Positions 7,981 to 16,700 of a DNA stretch of 64,000 nucleotides are shown piece after piece. Made by a program: the position numbers and the translations under genes. Source of the DNA: DAIPKP01 sp964545875 (GTDB lineage: Bacteria; Synergistota; Synergistia; Synergistales; Aminiphilaceae); assembly GCA_964545875.1 (NCBI GenBank), contig CAZJHH010000005.1, positions 169,838 to 233,837 on the forward strand, read 5' to 3'. Below the pieces are notes generated by a model, which made no database searches, was not told the DNA's origin, and was given only the letters and a program-made list of their open reading frames with translations. How positions within the stretch are numbered: position 1 is the first letter of the stretch; every line of letters starts with the position of its first letter.

Positions 7981-8930
7981 GGCAGCACATCCCGCAAGGC
8001 AAGCCCCAGGGTGGATTCCCAACCCCGGAGGTTTTCCGAAGGGGGCTCCATGCCCCAGGTTTCCCACAAAGGGAAGGAGAGGAGCGAGAGATCGGGAATT
8101 TCCTGGCGGAAACGCTCCTGCACCGTAGGATCTTCTCCGTAGATTCCCCCGAGAATCAGGGAGTTCACAGGAATATCCCGAAACTGTCCCTTCACGAATC
8201 CCAGGGTGGAACGCACTTCCCGCACCACCGAATCGAGGGATTCTTCCCGGGTGCTCTCCTCTTCGAGCCCCACCAGGAGGGTGCGGAAAAGAAGGGCCGA
8301 GCCTCCGCTTCCCAGGATAAGCTGGGTGCTGTTTTCTTCCAGAAGAAGCATGAGATATCCTCCGGAAAGCCCCGGTACGGGGCCGAGAATGGCCCGAAAA
8401 GCTCCCACCAGAGAAGGCTCCACGGAACCCACGGGCATCTCCAGGGGAGAGAAGAGATCCAGAATCTGCTCCACCAGCCGGGATCGCGCCGCCGCCACGA
8501 GGAGCTTCATTTCCTCCGGAGCGCCTCCCGCATCGGGAGTTATATCCACCACATCGTACACCGCTTCGTTGGCGGGAAAGGGAAAGTATTTCTCGAAATC
8601 CCACTGCAGGGCTCCCCGGGCGTCTTCGAGACCCATCTCGGGAACCGTCACCACACGCATCATCACATTTCGAGGAGGAAGGCCAAGGGTAACTTCCGAA
8701 GAAAATTTTCCTCCAAGCTCGTCCCCCAGACGCTGCACCAGGGGTTCCAGAAGTTTGACATCCCGCAACATTCCCTGCTCCAGCACCGGAGAGGGAGAGG
8801 TTATAACCGATGAAACGCCGCGCCAATACGCTCCGGCCTGGCCGGAAATCTCCACATAACGGATTTCGCGGTCATGAAAGGAAAAACCTGCTCCGCCTCC
8901 GGAGGATTTGCGTAAAAAGGGCAACCCCAC
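7977..8930 (-). CDS. pilM: Type IV pilus assembly ATPase-fold protein PilM
   Basis: Actin-like cytoplasmic component that binds the N-terminus of PilN. The protein has 317 residues from GTG 8930, preceded by AAGGTGGTGAGG. It contains VEISGQAG, the VTLGLPPRNVMMRVVTVPEM strand-helix block typical of PilM, WDFEKYFPFPANEAVYDV, and the later GGIYGEDPTVQERFRQ segment. A frame extending upstream to 8993 would add residues without a ribosome site, so I used the GTG. It is the first gene of the pilM-N-O-P-Q cluster and is preceded by about 600 bp of non-coding DNA, where its promoter probably lies. Confidence 0.87.
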   Translation of the reverse strand: MGLPFLRKSSGGGAGFSFHDREIRYVEISGQAGAYWRGVSSVITSPSPVLEQGMLRDVKLLEPLVQRLGDELGGKFSSEVTLGLPPRNVMMRVVTVPEMGLEDARGALQWDFEKYFPFPANEAVYDVVDITPDAGGAPEEMKLLVAAARSRLVEQILDLFSPLEMPVGSVEPSLVGAFRAILGPVPGLSGGYLMLLLEENSTQLILGSGGSALLFRTLLVGLEEESTREESLDSVVREVRSTLGFVKGQFRDIPVNSLILGGIYGEDPTVQERFRQEIPDLSLLSFPLWETWGMEPPSENLRGWESTLGLALRDVLP

Positions 8931-9333
8931 AGCCTCACCACCTTTCCTGCATTTTAACTGATTATATCGAAAAGAGGGAAGAAGGTAAAACACATATCTC
9001 TTGAAAAGATACAGGAAAATCGAAATATTCTTTCAAAAATTTTACTCTCCCTGATTTCCGAAAATATTTTGGAGCGGAGAAAGCGGAAGAAAAGGGGGGC
9101 CGCAGAATTCGTGAAACCCCTGAAGGCGTGCGCCAGAGGCGTAGAAAAAGAAGGAGTACGAAGGAGTATGAAAAAAGGAAAGAGAAGGAGCGACGAGAAG
9201 AGGCGAACAAAGAGAGGAAGCACGGAAAGAGTTTCGAAAACGATCCAAGGGAAGGCCGGGACGATGGGGACAGTTCGCTCGGGAGGGGGCGAACCGCTCC
9301 GGTCTTCTCCCTGCTCCAGACCGTCACCTCAGA

Positions 9334-9351
9334 CGCGCCATCCCTGGCGCG
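9334..9351. repeat. GC-rich palindrome 1
   Basis: CGCGCCA and TGGCGCG form a perfect 7-bp stem around TCCC. It lies 8 nt from a second palindrome and lacks a U tract on either strand, so it resembles a REP-type intergenic palindrome more than a terminator. Confidence 0.55.
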
Positions 9352-9359
9352 CTGAGCTT

Positions 9360-9382
9360 TGCCGGCACGTCCTGTGCCGGCA
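9360..9382. repeat. GC-rich palindrome 2
   Basis: TGCCGGCAC and GTGCCGGCA form a perfect 9-bp stem around five bases. On the minus strand it follows the 3' end of the PilW-like gene by about 150 nt. No U tract follows in either direction. Confidence 0.55.
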
Positions 9383-9535
9383 TCGGTTTTCCGCCGCGGG
9401 AGAACTCCTCCGCCGCCCCCTATTCGCTCACTGCCCCCATGCGTCCGGCCCCTGCTCCGGAAAGGTTTGCAAAATCGACTCGCAAAACCCCGTAAAGAAA
9501 CCAGGGAACTATTCCGAAGCCCCCAAAAGCGCGGT

Positions 9536-10375
9536 TCAGTTGCGCACCCGCCAGGAACGGGAGAAGACAGCGTGATAATATGCGGGATCATAGGCGGAGG
9601 GCCAGGAAAAATTCCACCCCGGAATCTCCTGGGAAAGGGAACGGAATCGCTTTCGGGAAGAACGCACCAGAAGGAAGACCGAAAGAAGCGAAGATTCTTG
9701 TTCGTATTCGCAGTGAAACCCCGCGATGTTGCTCCCCAGGGGCTGCACCAGAGGCTCTCCTTCGCTGTAGAGGCGAAGGTAGAGAACGGTTCCTTCGAGG
9801 TAGCAATCCGCCGCAAAGACTCCGTGGATTTCATCGAAAAGATGCACCTCTTCGGAGCGGGAGCTCCAAAGGCTCAGAGTCTTTCCCGATGCATCCAGGC
9901 TGTAGAAGGGAACCCGGGAAGCGGGAAAGACATAGCACATGCACTTTTTGCCAAAATCCGGCAACGCTGCGGAAAGCTCCAGAGAGGTTACCGCAGAGGC
10001 AATCCGGGTATGCTTGAGGGCTCCCCGCTCCAGAGGAATTCCCGCCACAAGAGAAAGCCCCCGACCCTGACGGGTTATCCGGAGGGCTCCCCAATCTCCG
10101 TAGGGAACCTCCGCAAACCCCGGAGGAGAGGCAAAAGCCTCTTGAAAAGCTTCCAGAGAGTGCGAGGGCATCCCCAGCCCGGCCCCTAAAACGTAGGGCT
10201 CCAGGGCCGCGAGAGCCTGCTCGCCCCGAAAGGAGCAGGAGGCACCGTCCCGGGCGAGATCGTAGAAGTGGAAGAACGAAAAAAGGAGCGGCAGAGATGC
10301 CGCTCCTACGATACCGAATATAACCAGGGCGCAGAGAACCTCAACAAGAGAGAAGGCAGTTCTTCTGCGCATCAT
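9536..10375 (-). CDS. PilW-like minor prepilin
   Basis: This 279-residue protein begins with a class III prepilin leader: RRRTAFSLVEVL followed by the hydrophobic CALVIFGIVGAASLPLLF. The glutamate at +5 of the mature protein is present, while the residue before the cleavage site is Ala rather than Gly. The rest is a variable beta-rich domain. Its size and position downstream of the major pilins fit a PilW-type minor pilin or pseudopilin that primes pilus assembly. The start ATG is close to the end of the preceding pilin gene (10386), so the two are likely cotranscribed. Confidence 0.72.
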   Translation of the reverse strand: MMRRRTAFSLVEVLCALVIFGIVGAASLPLLFSFFHFYDLARDGASCSFRGEQALAALEPYVLGAGLGMPSHSLEAFQEAFASPPGFAEVPYGDWGALRITRQGRGLSLVAGIPLERGALKHTRIASAVTSLELSAALPDFGKKCMCYVFPASRVPFYSLDASGKTLSLWSSRSEEVHLFDEIHGVFAADCYLEGTVLYLRLYSEGEPLVQPLGSNIAGFHCEYEQESSLLSVFLLVRSSRKRFRSLSQEIPGWNFSWPSAYDPAYYHAVFSRSWRVRN

Positions 10376-10385
10376 TCAAGGCAAA

Positions 10386-10859
10386 CTAGTTTGCCTGTTG
10401 ATAGACCCAGTTAGTCGCATTGATATCAGAATCCGATTCGATCAGATCGCCGGAATCTGGCACTCCTTTACTAGTCAAGAACCATGCCCTAAGATCATCA
10501 TTTGCTACTGCATCCCGGAATTTATCCCCCGCTCCGTCTGTAGGAACAACTTTGCCCACATAAACTGTACCACCCGAATTCTGAAGATCATACGTAGCGG
10601 TATCCAATTCCTTATCAACATAGCTTTCCAAAGTTGTGATATTTGTCCCCCCAGCTGTGGCCGGATATTCCGAATGATCCGCATAGTACTGAAGCACTCC
10701 GCCCTTCATAGTCCGGAGATCCGAGATAATTTTGGTAGCCTCCGCCTTATCGCTGCTGCTTCCCATGAGCATCATCATGGCTCCCGCAAGAATACCGATG
10801 ATGACGATAACGATGAGCAGTTCCACCAGGGTAAAACCTTTTCTCTTCATACTCTTCAT
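10386..10859 (-). CDS. Type IV pilin, copy 1
   Basis: Major-pilin-type protein of 157 residues. The leader MKSMKRKG is cleaved before FTLVELLIVIVIIGILAG, with Glu at mature position 5. The first ~55 codons are nearly identical to the pilin at 11248-11724, whereas the C-terminal domain differs in sequence and is visibly richer in A/T. Both end in a similar WVYQQAN/WIYTQAN motif without the Cys pair of many pilins. The start at 10859 has an excellent GGAGGTG site. A sigma-70-type promoter lies about 110 bp upstream (10971-10999), so this copy can be expressed apart from the pilin upstream. Confidence 0.92.
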   Translation of the reverse strand: MKSMKRKGFTLVELLIVIVIIGILAGAMMMLMGSSSDKAEATKIISDLRTMKGGVLQYYADHSEYPATAGGTNITTLESYVDKELDTATYDLQNSGGTVYVGKVVPTDGAGDKFRDAVANDDLRAWFLTSKGVPDSGDLIESDSDINATNWVYQQAN

Positions 10860-10970
10860 GTACAAACACCTCCTGCAAAATATATACAATTCCACAAACC
10901 ACACCACAACGCTTTTGGCCTTCACTCAAAACTATTTTCTTATTTCGGCCATCTACTCTTTACGAAAGCA

Positions 10971-10999
10971 ATTAAAACAGTTCCAGGAATTTCTGTCAA
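10971..10999 (-). promoter_or_regulatory. Sigma-70-type promoter for pilin copy 1
   Basis: On the minus strand TTGACA (10994-10999) and TTTAAT (10971-10976) are separated by exactly 17 bp. It lies between the terminator of pilin copy 2 and the start of pilin copy 1, leaving a leader of roughly 100 nt before the ribosome site. Confidence 0.65.
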
Positions 11000-11133
11000 C
11001 GGGAAAACTACTTGGTTTTTCTCGAACCGGGCCGATGCGGTACCGTTTGAATCCTCTACCGTGCAAAAACAAACGTATCCACACAGCCAAGAGGTTTTCT
11101 CCGTTTCGGCAGGAGCATCCGAACACGGAATGC

Positions 11134-11182
11134 CCTGAAAAAGCGGCCGAAAAGAGCGTGAGAAAGCCCTTTCCGGCCGCTT
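11134..11182 (-). terminator. Intrinsic terminator after pilin copy 2
   Basis: The arms AAAGCGGCCG and CGGCCGCTTT (about 11138 and 11182) form a long stem with further A-T pairing inside. On the minus strand it is followed by a short U run. It ends the pilin copy 2 transcript before the copy 1 promoter. Confidence 0.75.
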
Positions 11183-11247
11183 TATGTCGCTGTATCGATG
11201 TCATGAAAAAACGGAACTTTCACCGGGGGAACTCCTCCCCCTTCTTC

Positions 11248-11724
11248 TTAATTTGCCTGGGTGTAAATCCAGTGATTCTCGCCAGGAGCGGTGCTGGTAT
11301 CTGTAATTCGGGTTCCCAGGGTTCCCTCGGTACCGGAAGACCACATGATGAGCTCGTCCTTTACCACGGTTTCCTGAACCTTTTCTCCCGCCCCGGCGGT
11401 GGGAACCTGTTTCCCCACGAAGACGAGATCGGGAGATGCCGCATGGCCCTTAAGCAGGGAATACCCCCCGGCCACGGTGAGCTCCTTGTCGATGTAGGCT
11501 TCCAGAGCGGCCACATCGTCATCGTCGGGATAGGTCGATTTATCTGTGTAATACTGCAGCACAGCGCCCTTCATGGTCCGCAAATCCGAAATGACCTTGG
11601 TAGCCTCCGCCTTGTCGCTGCTGCTTCCCATGAGCATCATCATGGCTCCCGCAAGGATACCGATGATGACGATAACGATGAGCAGCTCCACCAGGGTAAA
11701 ACCTTTCCTTCTCACGCTCTTCAT
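11248..11724 (-). CDS. Type IV pilin, copy 2
   Basis: This 158-residue pilin has leader MKSVRRKG, then FTLVELLIVIVIIGILAGAM with Glu+5. The N-terminal third matches pilin copy 1 almost perfectly, while residues after about 60 diverge (TYPDDDDVAALEAYIDKELT region). The start at 11724 is chosen for the prepilin leader and the GGGGGTG ribosome site. It lies 31 bp after pilC, so it may be expressed with the assembly genes. An intrinsic terminator follows. Two paralogous pilins may be alternative subunits or a recombination pair. Confidence 0.92.
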   Translation of the reverse strand: MKSVRRKGFTLVELLIVIVIIGILAGAMMMLMGSSSDKAEATKVISDLRTMKGAVLQYYTDKSTYPDDDDVAALEAYIDKELTVAGGYSLLKGHAASPDLVFVGKQVPTAGAGEKVQETVVKDELIMWSSGTEGTLGTRITDTSTAPGENHWIYTQAN

Positions 11725-11755
11725 GAATAAACACCCCCTACCGGAAATATTAGGT

Positions 11756-13021
11756 TTACAGCATGGTCTGAATGGCCCCGATGATGGGCATGAATACCGC
11801 CAGCGCCACCAGTGCCACCACGCCACCTACAAAAACGATTAGAACAGGTTCAAGAATAGATGTCAACTGGGAAACTTTTTGGTCCAGCTCCAGATCGTAC
11901 CAGTCCGCCACCTTGTTCATCATTTCTTCCAGTTTTCCCGTCTGTTCCCCCACCGAGAGCATGTGGGCCACCATGGGAGGAAAGATCTTGAGTTTTTTGG
12001 CGCTCTCTCCCAGGGATGCTCCCTGCTTGGCGTTGTCCCGGAGCTCTCCGAAACCCTGGGCGATTTTCACGTTGTTCGCCACCTCCATGGTCATGTCCAG
12101 GCTCGGCAGAATGGGAACCCCCGCCTGCACCAGGGATCCCAGGGTACGCATGGTGCGGGCCATGATGGCCTTGAAGAGGATGTCGCCGAAGACGGGGAAC
12201 TTGAGCTTGAGGGTATCCACGAATCCCCGGGTGGAACGCATGCGATGCAGGAGAACGAGCACCACCATGAGAATGACGAAGCCTCCCAGAAGAAAGGGCC
12301 ATTTGTACTTGAGAAAATCCGCGAAGGCAAAAACCATGAGGGTGATTCGGGGCATTTCCGCATTCATTCCCGCAAAGACCTTCTGAAATTTGGGAACGAT
12401 CACCGTTACCATGAGGTAGAGCACTCCCGTGGCGAAGAGCATGACCACGATAGGATAGGTAAGGGCGGATTTTATCTTTCTGGCCAGGGCATCCTGTTTT
12501 TCCAGAAAGGTGGCCACCCGGTCCAGGGTGATGTCCAGGAGCCCTCCCTCTTCTCCCGCCTGAACCATGGCGATCATGAGGGGAGAGAACTCCTTGCGCC
12601 GTTTCATGGCCACCGCCAGGGGATATCCGCCGTCGAGCAGCCGTTTGGTCTCTCCTATGGCATCTCCCAGGCGCTTGTTGGCGGTCTGGTCCTTGAGGAT
12701 GTCCAGGGCCGATGCCAGGGTGAGCCCCGAGGAAATCATGGTGGCAAGCTGGCGGAAGAAGATGGCCTTATCCCGGACGGTGACGGTGGTAATTCTCTGG
12801 AGCCTTTCCAGCAGCGTCAGGGAAGTTTTTACACTCTTTCCCGGAGCGGTAGATCCGGGGGATGTTTTTTTTGCGGGAGCAGCTCTCCGAACCTCCCGAA
12901 CGGCGATGGGCATGAGGTTCTGGCCTCGCAGCCAGGCTGCCACCTCCTCGGGCTGATTCGCCTGGTGCTCTCCCTCCTGGATGCTGCCGTTCTTGGCTCG
13001 GGCTCGGTAGGCGTAACGCAT
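11756..13021 (-). CDS. pilC: Type IV pilus inner-membrane platform protein PilC
   Basis: A GspF/PilC-family polytopic protein of 421 residues that couples the PilB and PilT motors to pilus assembly. It has the N-terminal YRARAKNGSIQEGEHQA segment and two T2SSF domains (about residues 85-210 and 285-410), with KAIFFRQLATMISSGLTLASA, VQAGEEGGLLD and the repeated LSVGEQTGKLEEMMNKVADW. Hydrophobic helices occur near residues 185, 235 and 395. The ATG at 13021 has a GGAGG site. It lies in order after pilB and pilT. Confidence 0.95.
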   Translation of the reverse strand: MRYAYRARAKNGSIQEGEHQANQPEEVAAWLRGQNLMPIAVREVRRAAPAKKTSPGSTAPGKSVKTSLTLLERLQRITTVTVRDKAIFFRQLATMISSGLTLASALDILKDQTANKRLGDAIGETKRLLDGGYPLAVAMKRRKEFSPLMIAMVQAGEEGGLLDITLDRVATFLEKQDALARKIKSALTYPIVVMLFATGVLYLMVTVIVPKFQKVFAGMNAEMPRITLMVFAFADFLKYKWPFLLGGFVILMVVLVLLHRMRSTRGFVDTLKLKFPVFGDILFKAIMARTMRTLGSLVQAGVPILPSLDMTMEVANNVKIAQGFGELRDNAKQGASLGESAKKLKIFPPMVAHMLSVGEQTGKLEEMMNKVADWYDLELDQKVSQLTSILEPVLIVFVGGVVALVALAVFMPIIGAIQTML

Positions 13022-13046
13022 CTTCTTTCCTCCCTTCGAAAAAATC

Positions 13047-14135
13047 TTACATCATTTCAAAGACCAGGCGTTCCAGGTCTTTTCTGTCGTAGGCATATTT
13101 CTGGGCATGTTCGTAGGGAAAGAGTCCTTCCCGGACGCACCGCGCCAGATCCTGATCCATGGTATGCATTCCTGCGGCGGCGCTGGTCTGCATGATGCTT
13201 TTTACCTGCCCCACCTTGGCTTCCCGGATGCAGTTGCGCACCCCCGGAGTGGCATAGAGCAGTTCGGTGGCACAGATGCGCCCTCCCGAGGGAAGGGGAA
13301 CAAGCTGTTGGGAGCAGATGCCGATGAGAATGTGGCTGATCTGCATGCGCACCTGCTGCTGCTGATGGGGGGGAAAGACGTCGATGATGCGGTCGATGCT
13401 CTGGGGGGCATCGGGGGTATGCAGGGTGGCAAAGACGAGATGCCCCGTTTCCGCGGCGGTTACGGCGGCACCGATGGTTTCGAGATCCCGCATTTCTCCC
13501 ACCAGAATGACATCGGGATCCTGCCGCAGAGCCCGCTTGAGGGCCTCCGCGAAGGAGCTGGTGTCGCTCCCCACCTCCCGCTGGTGAATCACGGATCGTT
13601 CCGAGGAGTGGAGGTACTCTATGGGATCCTCGATGGTGATGATGTGACATCGGCGACTCATGTTGATGTGCCGGATCAGCGCCGCCAGGGTGGTGGATTT
13701 GCCGCTCCCCGTGGGGCCCGTGACGAGAAAGAGCCCCCGGAGATGCTCCGCCACTCCCTGAAGGCTTTTGGGAAGCCGCAGATCCTCCAGGGTACGGACG
13801 TTCTTGGGAATTACCCGGAGGGCCAGGGAAGGATTTCCCCGCTCGATGAAGCAGTTTCCCCGGAACCGGGATACCCGGCCTTCGGCAAAGGACATTTCAA
13901 AGCTGAAATCCATTTCGTAATGCTCTTCCACCCGCCGGACCTGTTCTTCCCGAAGAAGCTCCCGGATCATGGACCACACTTCGGAAGCCTGGAAGGCGGG
14001 GTAGGATGTCAGATATTCCAGCTCTCCGTCCTTACGCAGGGCCGGAGGAATGCCCACTCCGAGATGGAGGTCGCTGGCATCACTCCTAAGAGTCTCTTCC
14101 AGAAGCGTCACGATAGAGGTTGTCACGTCTCTCAC
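13047..14135 (-). CDS. pilT: Type IV pilus retraction ATPase PilT
   Basis: Hexameric ATPase that depolymerises the pilus and powers twitching and DNA uptake. The 362-residue length is typical. Walker A is GPTGSGKSTT (about residues 140-149), the Asp box and Walker B appear in IITIEDPIEYLH and VILVGEMRDLETI, and the His box is TGHLVFATLHT. The start appears to be GTG at 14135; an in-frame GTG three codons later is an alternative. It follows pilB by about 40 bp. Confidence 0.95.
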   Translation of the reverse strand: MRDVTTSIVTLLEETLRSDASDLHLGVGIPPALRKDGELEYLTSYPAFQASEVWSMIRELLREEQVRRVEEHYEMDFSFEMSFAEGRVSRFRGNCFIERGNPSLALRVIPKNVRTLEDLRLPKSLQGVAEHLRGLFLVTGPTGSGKSTTLAALIRHINMSRRCHIITIEDPIEYLHSSERSVIHQREVGSDTSSFAEALKRALRQDPDVILVGEMRDLETIGAAVTAAETGHLVFATLHTPDAPQSIDRIIDVFPPHQQQQVRMQISHILIGICSQQLVPLPSGGRICATELLYATPGVRNCIREAKVGQVKSIMQTSAAAGMHTMDQDLARCVREGLFPYEHAQKYAYDRKDLERLVFEMM

Positions 14136-14177
14136 CCCCTGGGATCCTTCCGGAGAAAGATCCGGATTCTTTGTACG

Positions 14178-15848
14178 TTACGCCATCGTTACGTGAAGCA
14201 CCTCTTCCAGAGTGGTTTCCCCCTCGTAGACTTTGCGCAGCCCCTGCTCCCGAAGTGTTTTCATTCCTTCCGCCCGGGCCTGTTCATAAATATCCCGGGC
14301 GGTAGCGTTGGCCACGATGAGTTTTCGGATGGCTTCATCCACCAGCATGATTTCAAAGAGGGCGGTTCTTCCGGAGTATCCCGTTCCCCGGCAGGCGTCG
14401 CATCCCCGGGCCTTGTAGATACGGCTCCCCTTGGGGAGCATCTCGGGATCCGCAAGATTCTCCGGAACGATCATCTCCTCCCGGCAATAGACGCAGACCT
14501 TGCGGACCAGACGTTGAGCGATGGAGGCCATGAGGGAGGATGCCACCAGAAAGGGAGGAATCCCCATATCCGTAAGGCGCACCACCGTACTGGGGGCATC
14601 GTTGGTATGAAGGGTGGAAAAGACCGTGTGCCCCGTGAGAGCCGCCCGCACCGCCATTTGAGCAGTTTCGAGATCCCGGATTTCTCCGATCATGATCTTG
14701 TCCGGATCCTGCCGGAGGATGGACCGGAGAGCGCTGGCAAAGGTGAGCCCCGCCTTTTCGTTGACGTGTACCTGGTTGATACCGTGGATGCTGTATTCCA
14801 CGGGATCTTCCACGGTAATCACGTTGGATTCGGGCTGATTGATCCGCTCCAGCATGGAGTAAAGGGTGGTGGATTTGCCGCTTCCCGTGGGGCCCGTAAC
14901 GAGAATGATCCCGTAAGGCACCGTGAGGATATCCTCGATGGCCCGCTTATCTTCGGGGAAGAAGCCCACTTTATCGAGCCCCACGGAAGATTGTTCCTGA
15001 TCCAGAATACGAATGACGATCTTTTCGCCGTACACCGTGGGGAGAGAGGATACCCGAAAATCCACCTTTCGGTTCTGTACTTTGAGGATTATTCGTCCGT
15101 CCTGGGGGCGCCGCTTGTCCGCGATATCCATGTTGGCCATGATCTTGATCCGGGAGGAAACCGCCGGATGACGATCCCGGGGGTACTCGTGAGCATCGAA
15201 GAGAGCCCCGTCCACCCGGAAGCGGATGCGCATGGTCTTTTCGTGAGGCTCCATGTGAATATCCGAGGTTCCTTCCCGCACCGCTTCGTTGATGAGCCGG
15301 TTCACCAGATCCACCGCAAAGGCTTCGTCCAGATAGGCCACACTGGTGGCACTATCCCGAAGGCGCTCCTCCGCGGTATCCAGCACCTCGATCTCTCCGG
15401 CCTCCTCTTCCTTTACCTGATAGATGTGGTCCAGGGCCCGGTTGATTTCCGAAAGCGTGGCAAGGTTGACATCCACCTCGTGATTGGTGTGCAGCCGGAG
15501 TTCGTCCAGAGAAAAGACGTCGAGAGGATCCGAGATGGCCACCATGAGGGTTCCGTTTCCGGTAACGGACATGGGGACCACCTTCAATCTCCGGGCCAGG
15601 TACTCCGGCACGAGCTGCAGCGCCTCGGGCATGGGGGTGAACCGGGAGAGGGAGACGATCTGTTTTTTGAGCTGGTTCCCCAGGGCTTCCACGACCTGGC
15701 GTTCCCCCACCCATCCCTTGGCGAGGAGTATCTCTCCCAAGCGCTCCCGGGTTCGTTTTTGTTCTTCCAGGGCCTGTTGGAGCTGGTCCTGGGTGATGGC
15801 CATGGCCTTGATGAGAATATCCCCAAGGCGAAGCTTTTCATCCCCCAT
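14178..15848 (-). CDS. pilB: Type IV pilus extension ATPase PilB
   Basis: GspE/PilB-type assembly ATPase of 556 residues. The N-terminal MshEN-like domain (residues ~1-150: RLGDILIKAMAITQDQLQQA) is followed by the ATPase domain with Walker A GPTGSGKSTT, Walker B IMIGEIRDLETAQ and the His box TGHTVFSTLHTND. A tetra-Cys zinc site (CVYC and CDAC, about residues 455-490) is typical of PilB and absent from PilT. It heads the pilB-pilT-pilC block, and the Synerg-CTERM gene lies just upstream. Confidence 0.95.
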   Translation of the reverse strand: MGDEKLRLGDILIKAMAITQDQLQQALEEQKRTRERLGEILLAKGWVGERQVVEALGNQLKKQIVSLSRFTPMPEALQLVPEYLARRLKVVPMSVTGNGTLMVAISDPLDVFSLDELRLHTNHEVDVNLATLSEINRALDHIYQVKEEEAGEIEVLDTAEERLRDSATSVAYLDEAFAVDLVNRLINEAVREGTSDIHMEPHEKTMRIRFRVDGALFDAHEYPRDRHPAVSSRIKIMANMDIADKRRPQDGRIILKVQNRKVDFRVSSLPTVYGEKIVIRILDQEQSSVGLDKVGFFPEDKRAIEDILTVPYGIILVTGPTGSGKSTTLYSMLERINQPESNVITVEDPVEYSIHGINQVHVNEKAGLTFASALRSILRQDPDKIMIGEIRDLETAQMAVRAALTGHTVFSTLHTNDAPSTVVRLTDMGIPPFLVASSLMASIAQRLVRKVCVYCREEMIVPENLADPEMLPKGSRIYKARGCDACRGTGYSGRTALFEIMLVDEAIRKLIVANATARDIYEQARAEGMKTLREQGLRKVYEGETTLEEVLHVTMA

Positions 15849-15860
15849 GACAGGCAGCTC

Positions 15861-16664
15861 CTAGAACTTTCTCGATTTTTTCAAAAATCCGTATCCCAGG
15901 GGCAGAAGCAGAAGGATTCCCCCAAAGGAAAGCGATCCCAGGGAGCAGCCGCTGCCTCCCATGGTGCCCTTTGGCAGGGTATAGAATTTCCAGATGGGCC
16001 CCGTCCAGGTCCGTCCGTCCGGAGCGGAGGCGATAATCTGCCAGTAATAGATCTGATCGTAGGCCAGATCGGGATCGTAGATCATGTCCGTGATGCCCGT
16101 AGCCACCGCAGGCATGTTGCTGCCGCTGGTTCCGAGCCGCACCGTATAGGAAAGGCCGTTTACCAGGAGATTGCCTACAGTGCACCGCCACTGGAGGTTC
16201 TGTTCGATGGTCACCCGAGAGTTGCCCATCTCCTCGGGGTCCGTGATATCCGAAATGTCCGGAGGAGCCACGAGCTCGAAGGTAAGGGTTCCTCCGTCCC
16301 AGGTGGTAAATCTCCAGATGCTCCCCTCCAGGGTTTCCGCCGCTCTTTTCGCCACCACCTTCCAGAGGTAGGTCTGTTCGTACGCCAGGTTGGACACCGT
16401 ATAGGCTTCCACGGTGAGCCCCGTTCCCCCGGATACGGGATTCTCGAGATCCTCATTGGTGGTGCCGAAGTAGATATCGTAGGTATAAAGGCTGCTAACA
16501 TCTTCATCGCCACTGACAACCTGCCAAAGCAGGGTATAGCTCGTGTTGGGAATATCCGCCTGCCCATTCGTGGGAGTGACCACCTTGAGCTCCGCTCCCG
16601 AGGCCCCGGAAACCACACACATGAGAATACACACCATACCGCAGAATAACGCCCACCGCTTCAT
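15861..16664 (-). CDS. Exported protein with fibronectin-like repeats and Synerg-CTERM signal
   Basis: This 267-residue protein has a signal peptide (residues 1-23, ALFCGMVCILMCVVSGASGA). Two similar beta domains follow, each containing a Tyr-x-Leu/Ile-Trp strand (QTYLWKVVA and QIYYWQIIA) and an SIWRF/PIWKF motif, suggesting fibronectin type III-like repeats. The C-terminus reads GGSGCSLGSLSFGG, a hydrophobic helix and KKSRKF, which matches the Synerg-CTERM sorting signal of Synergistota. The protein is therefore probably processed at the Cys and exposed at the cell surface. It sits 12 bp upstream of pilB, which suggests a link with pili, but that is inference. Confidence 0.82.
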   Translation of the reverse strand: MKRWALFCGMVCILMCVVSGASGAELKVVTPTNGQADIPNTSYTLLWQVVSGDEDVSSLYTYDIYFGTTNEDLENPVSGGTGLTVEAYTVSNLAYEQTYLWKVVAKRAAETLEGSIWRFTTWDGGTLTFELVAPPDISDITDPEEMGNSRVTIEQNLQWRCTVGNLLVNGLSYTVRLGTSGSNMPAVATGITDMIYDPDLAYDQIYYWQIIASAPDGRTWTGPIWKFYTLPKGTMGGSGCSLGSLSFGGILLLLPLGYGFLKKSRKF

Positions 16665-16700
16665 ACTACCCCACCTCGCCTCGTTTTAATATTCTGGAAC

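Larger units (their letters stand above)
8931..9535. other. Non-coding interval between the pilin and pilM clusters
   Basis: About 600 bp without a convincing gene. It holds a purine-rich tract on the plus strand (about 9120-9250, with the near repeats AAGGAGTACG and AAGGAGTATG), two adjacent GC-rich palindromes (9334-9351 and 9360-9382), and A/T-rich sequence next to pilM (8950-9060) where a promoter could sit. Open frames crossing it are low-complexity (Arg/Lys-rich on plus, Ser/Phe/Leu-rich on minus) and have no ribosome sites or recognisable motifs. Confidence 0.6.

Noticed and set aside
9069..9575. Arg/Lys-rich plus-strand frame in the pilus spacer
   Set aside because: Low complexity produced by the purine-rich tract, no ribosome site, and it runs through the two palindromes and into the prepilin gene.
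13107..16649. Long open frame of over 1100 codons on the plus strand opposite pilT, pilB and the Synerg-CTERM gene
   Set aside because: It is antisense to three clearly identified proteins, has no recognisable motif and reflects high-G+C codon bias that removes stops on the opposite strand.
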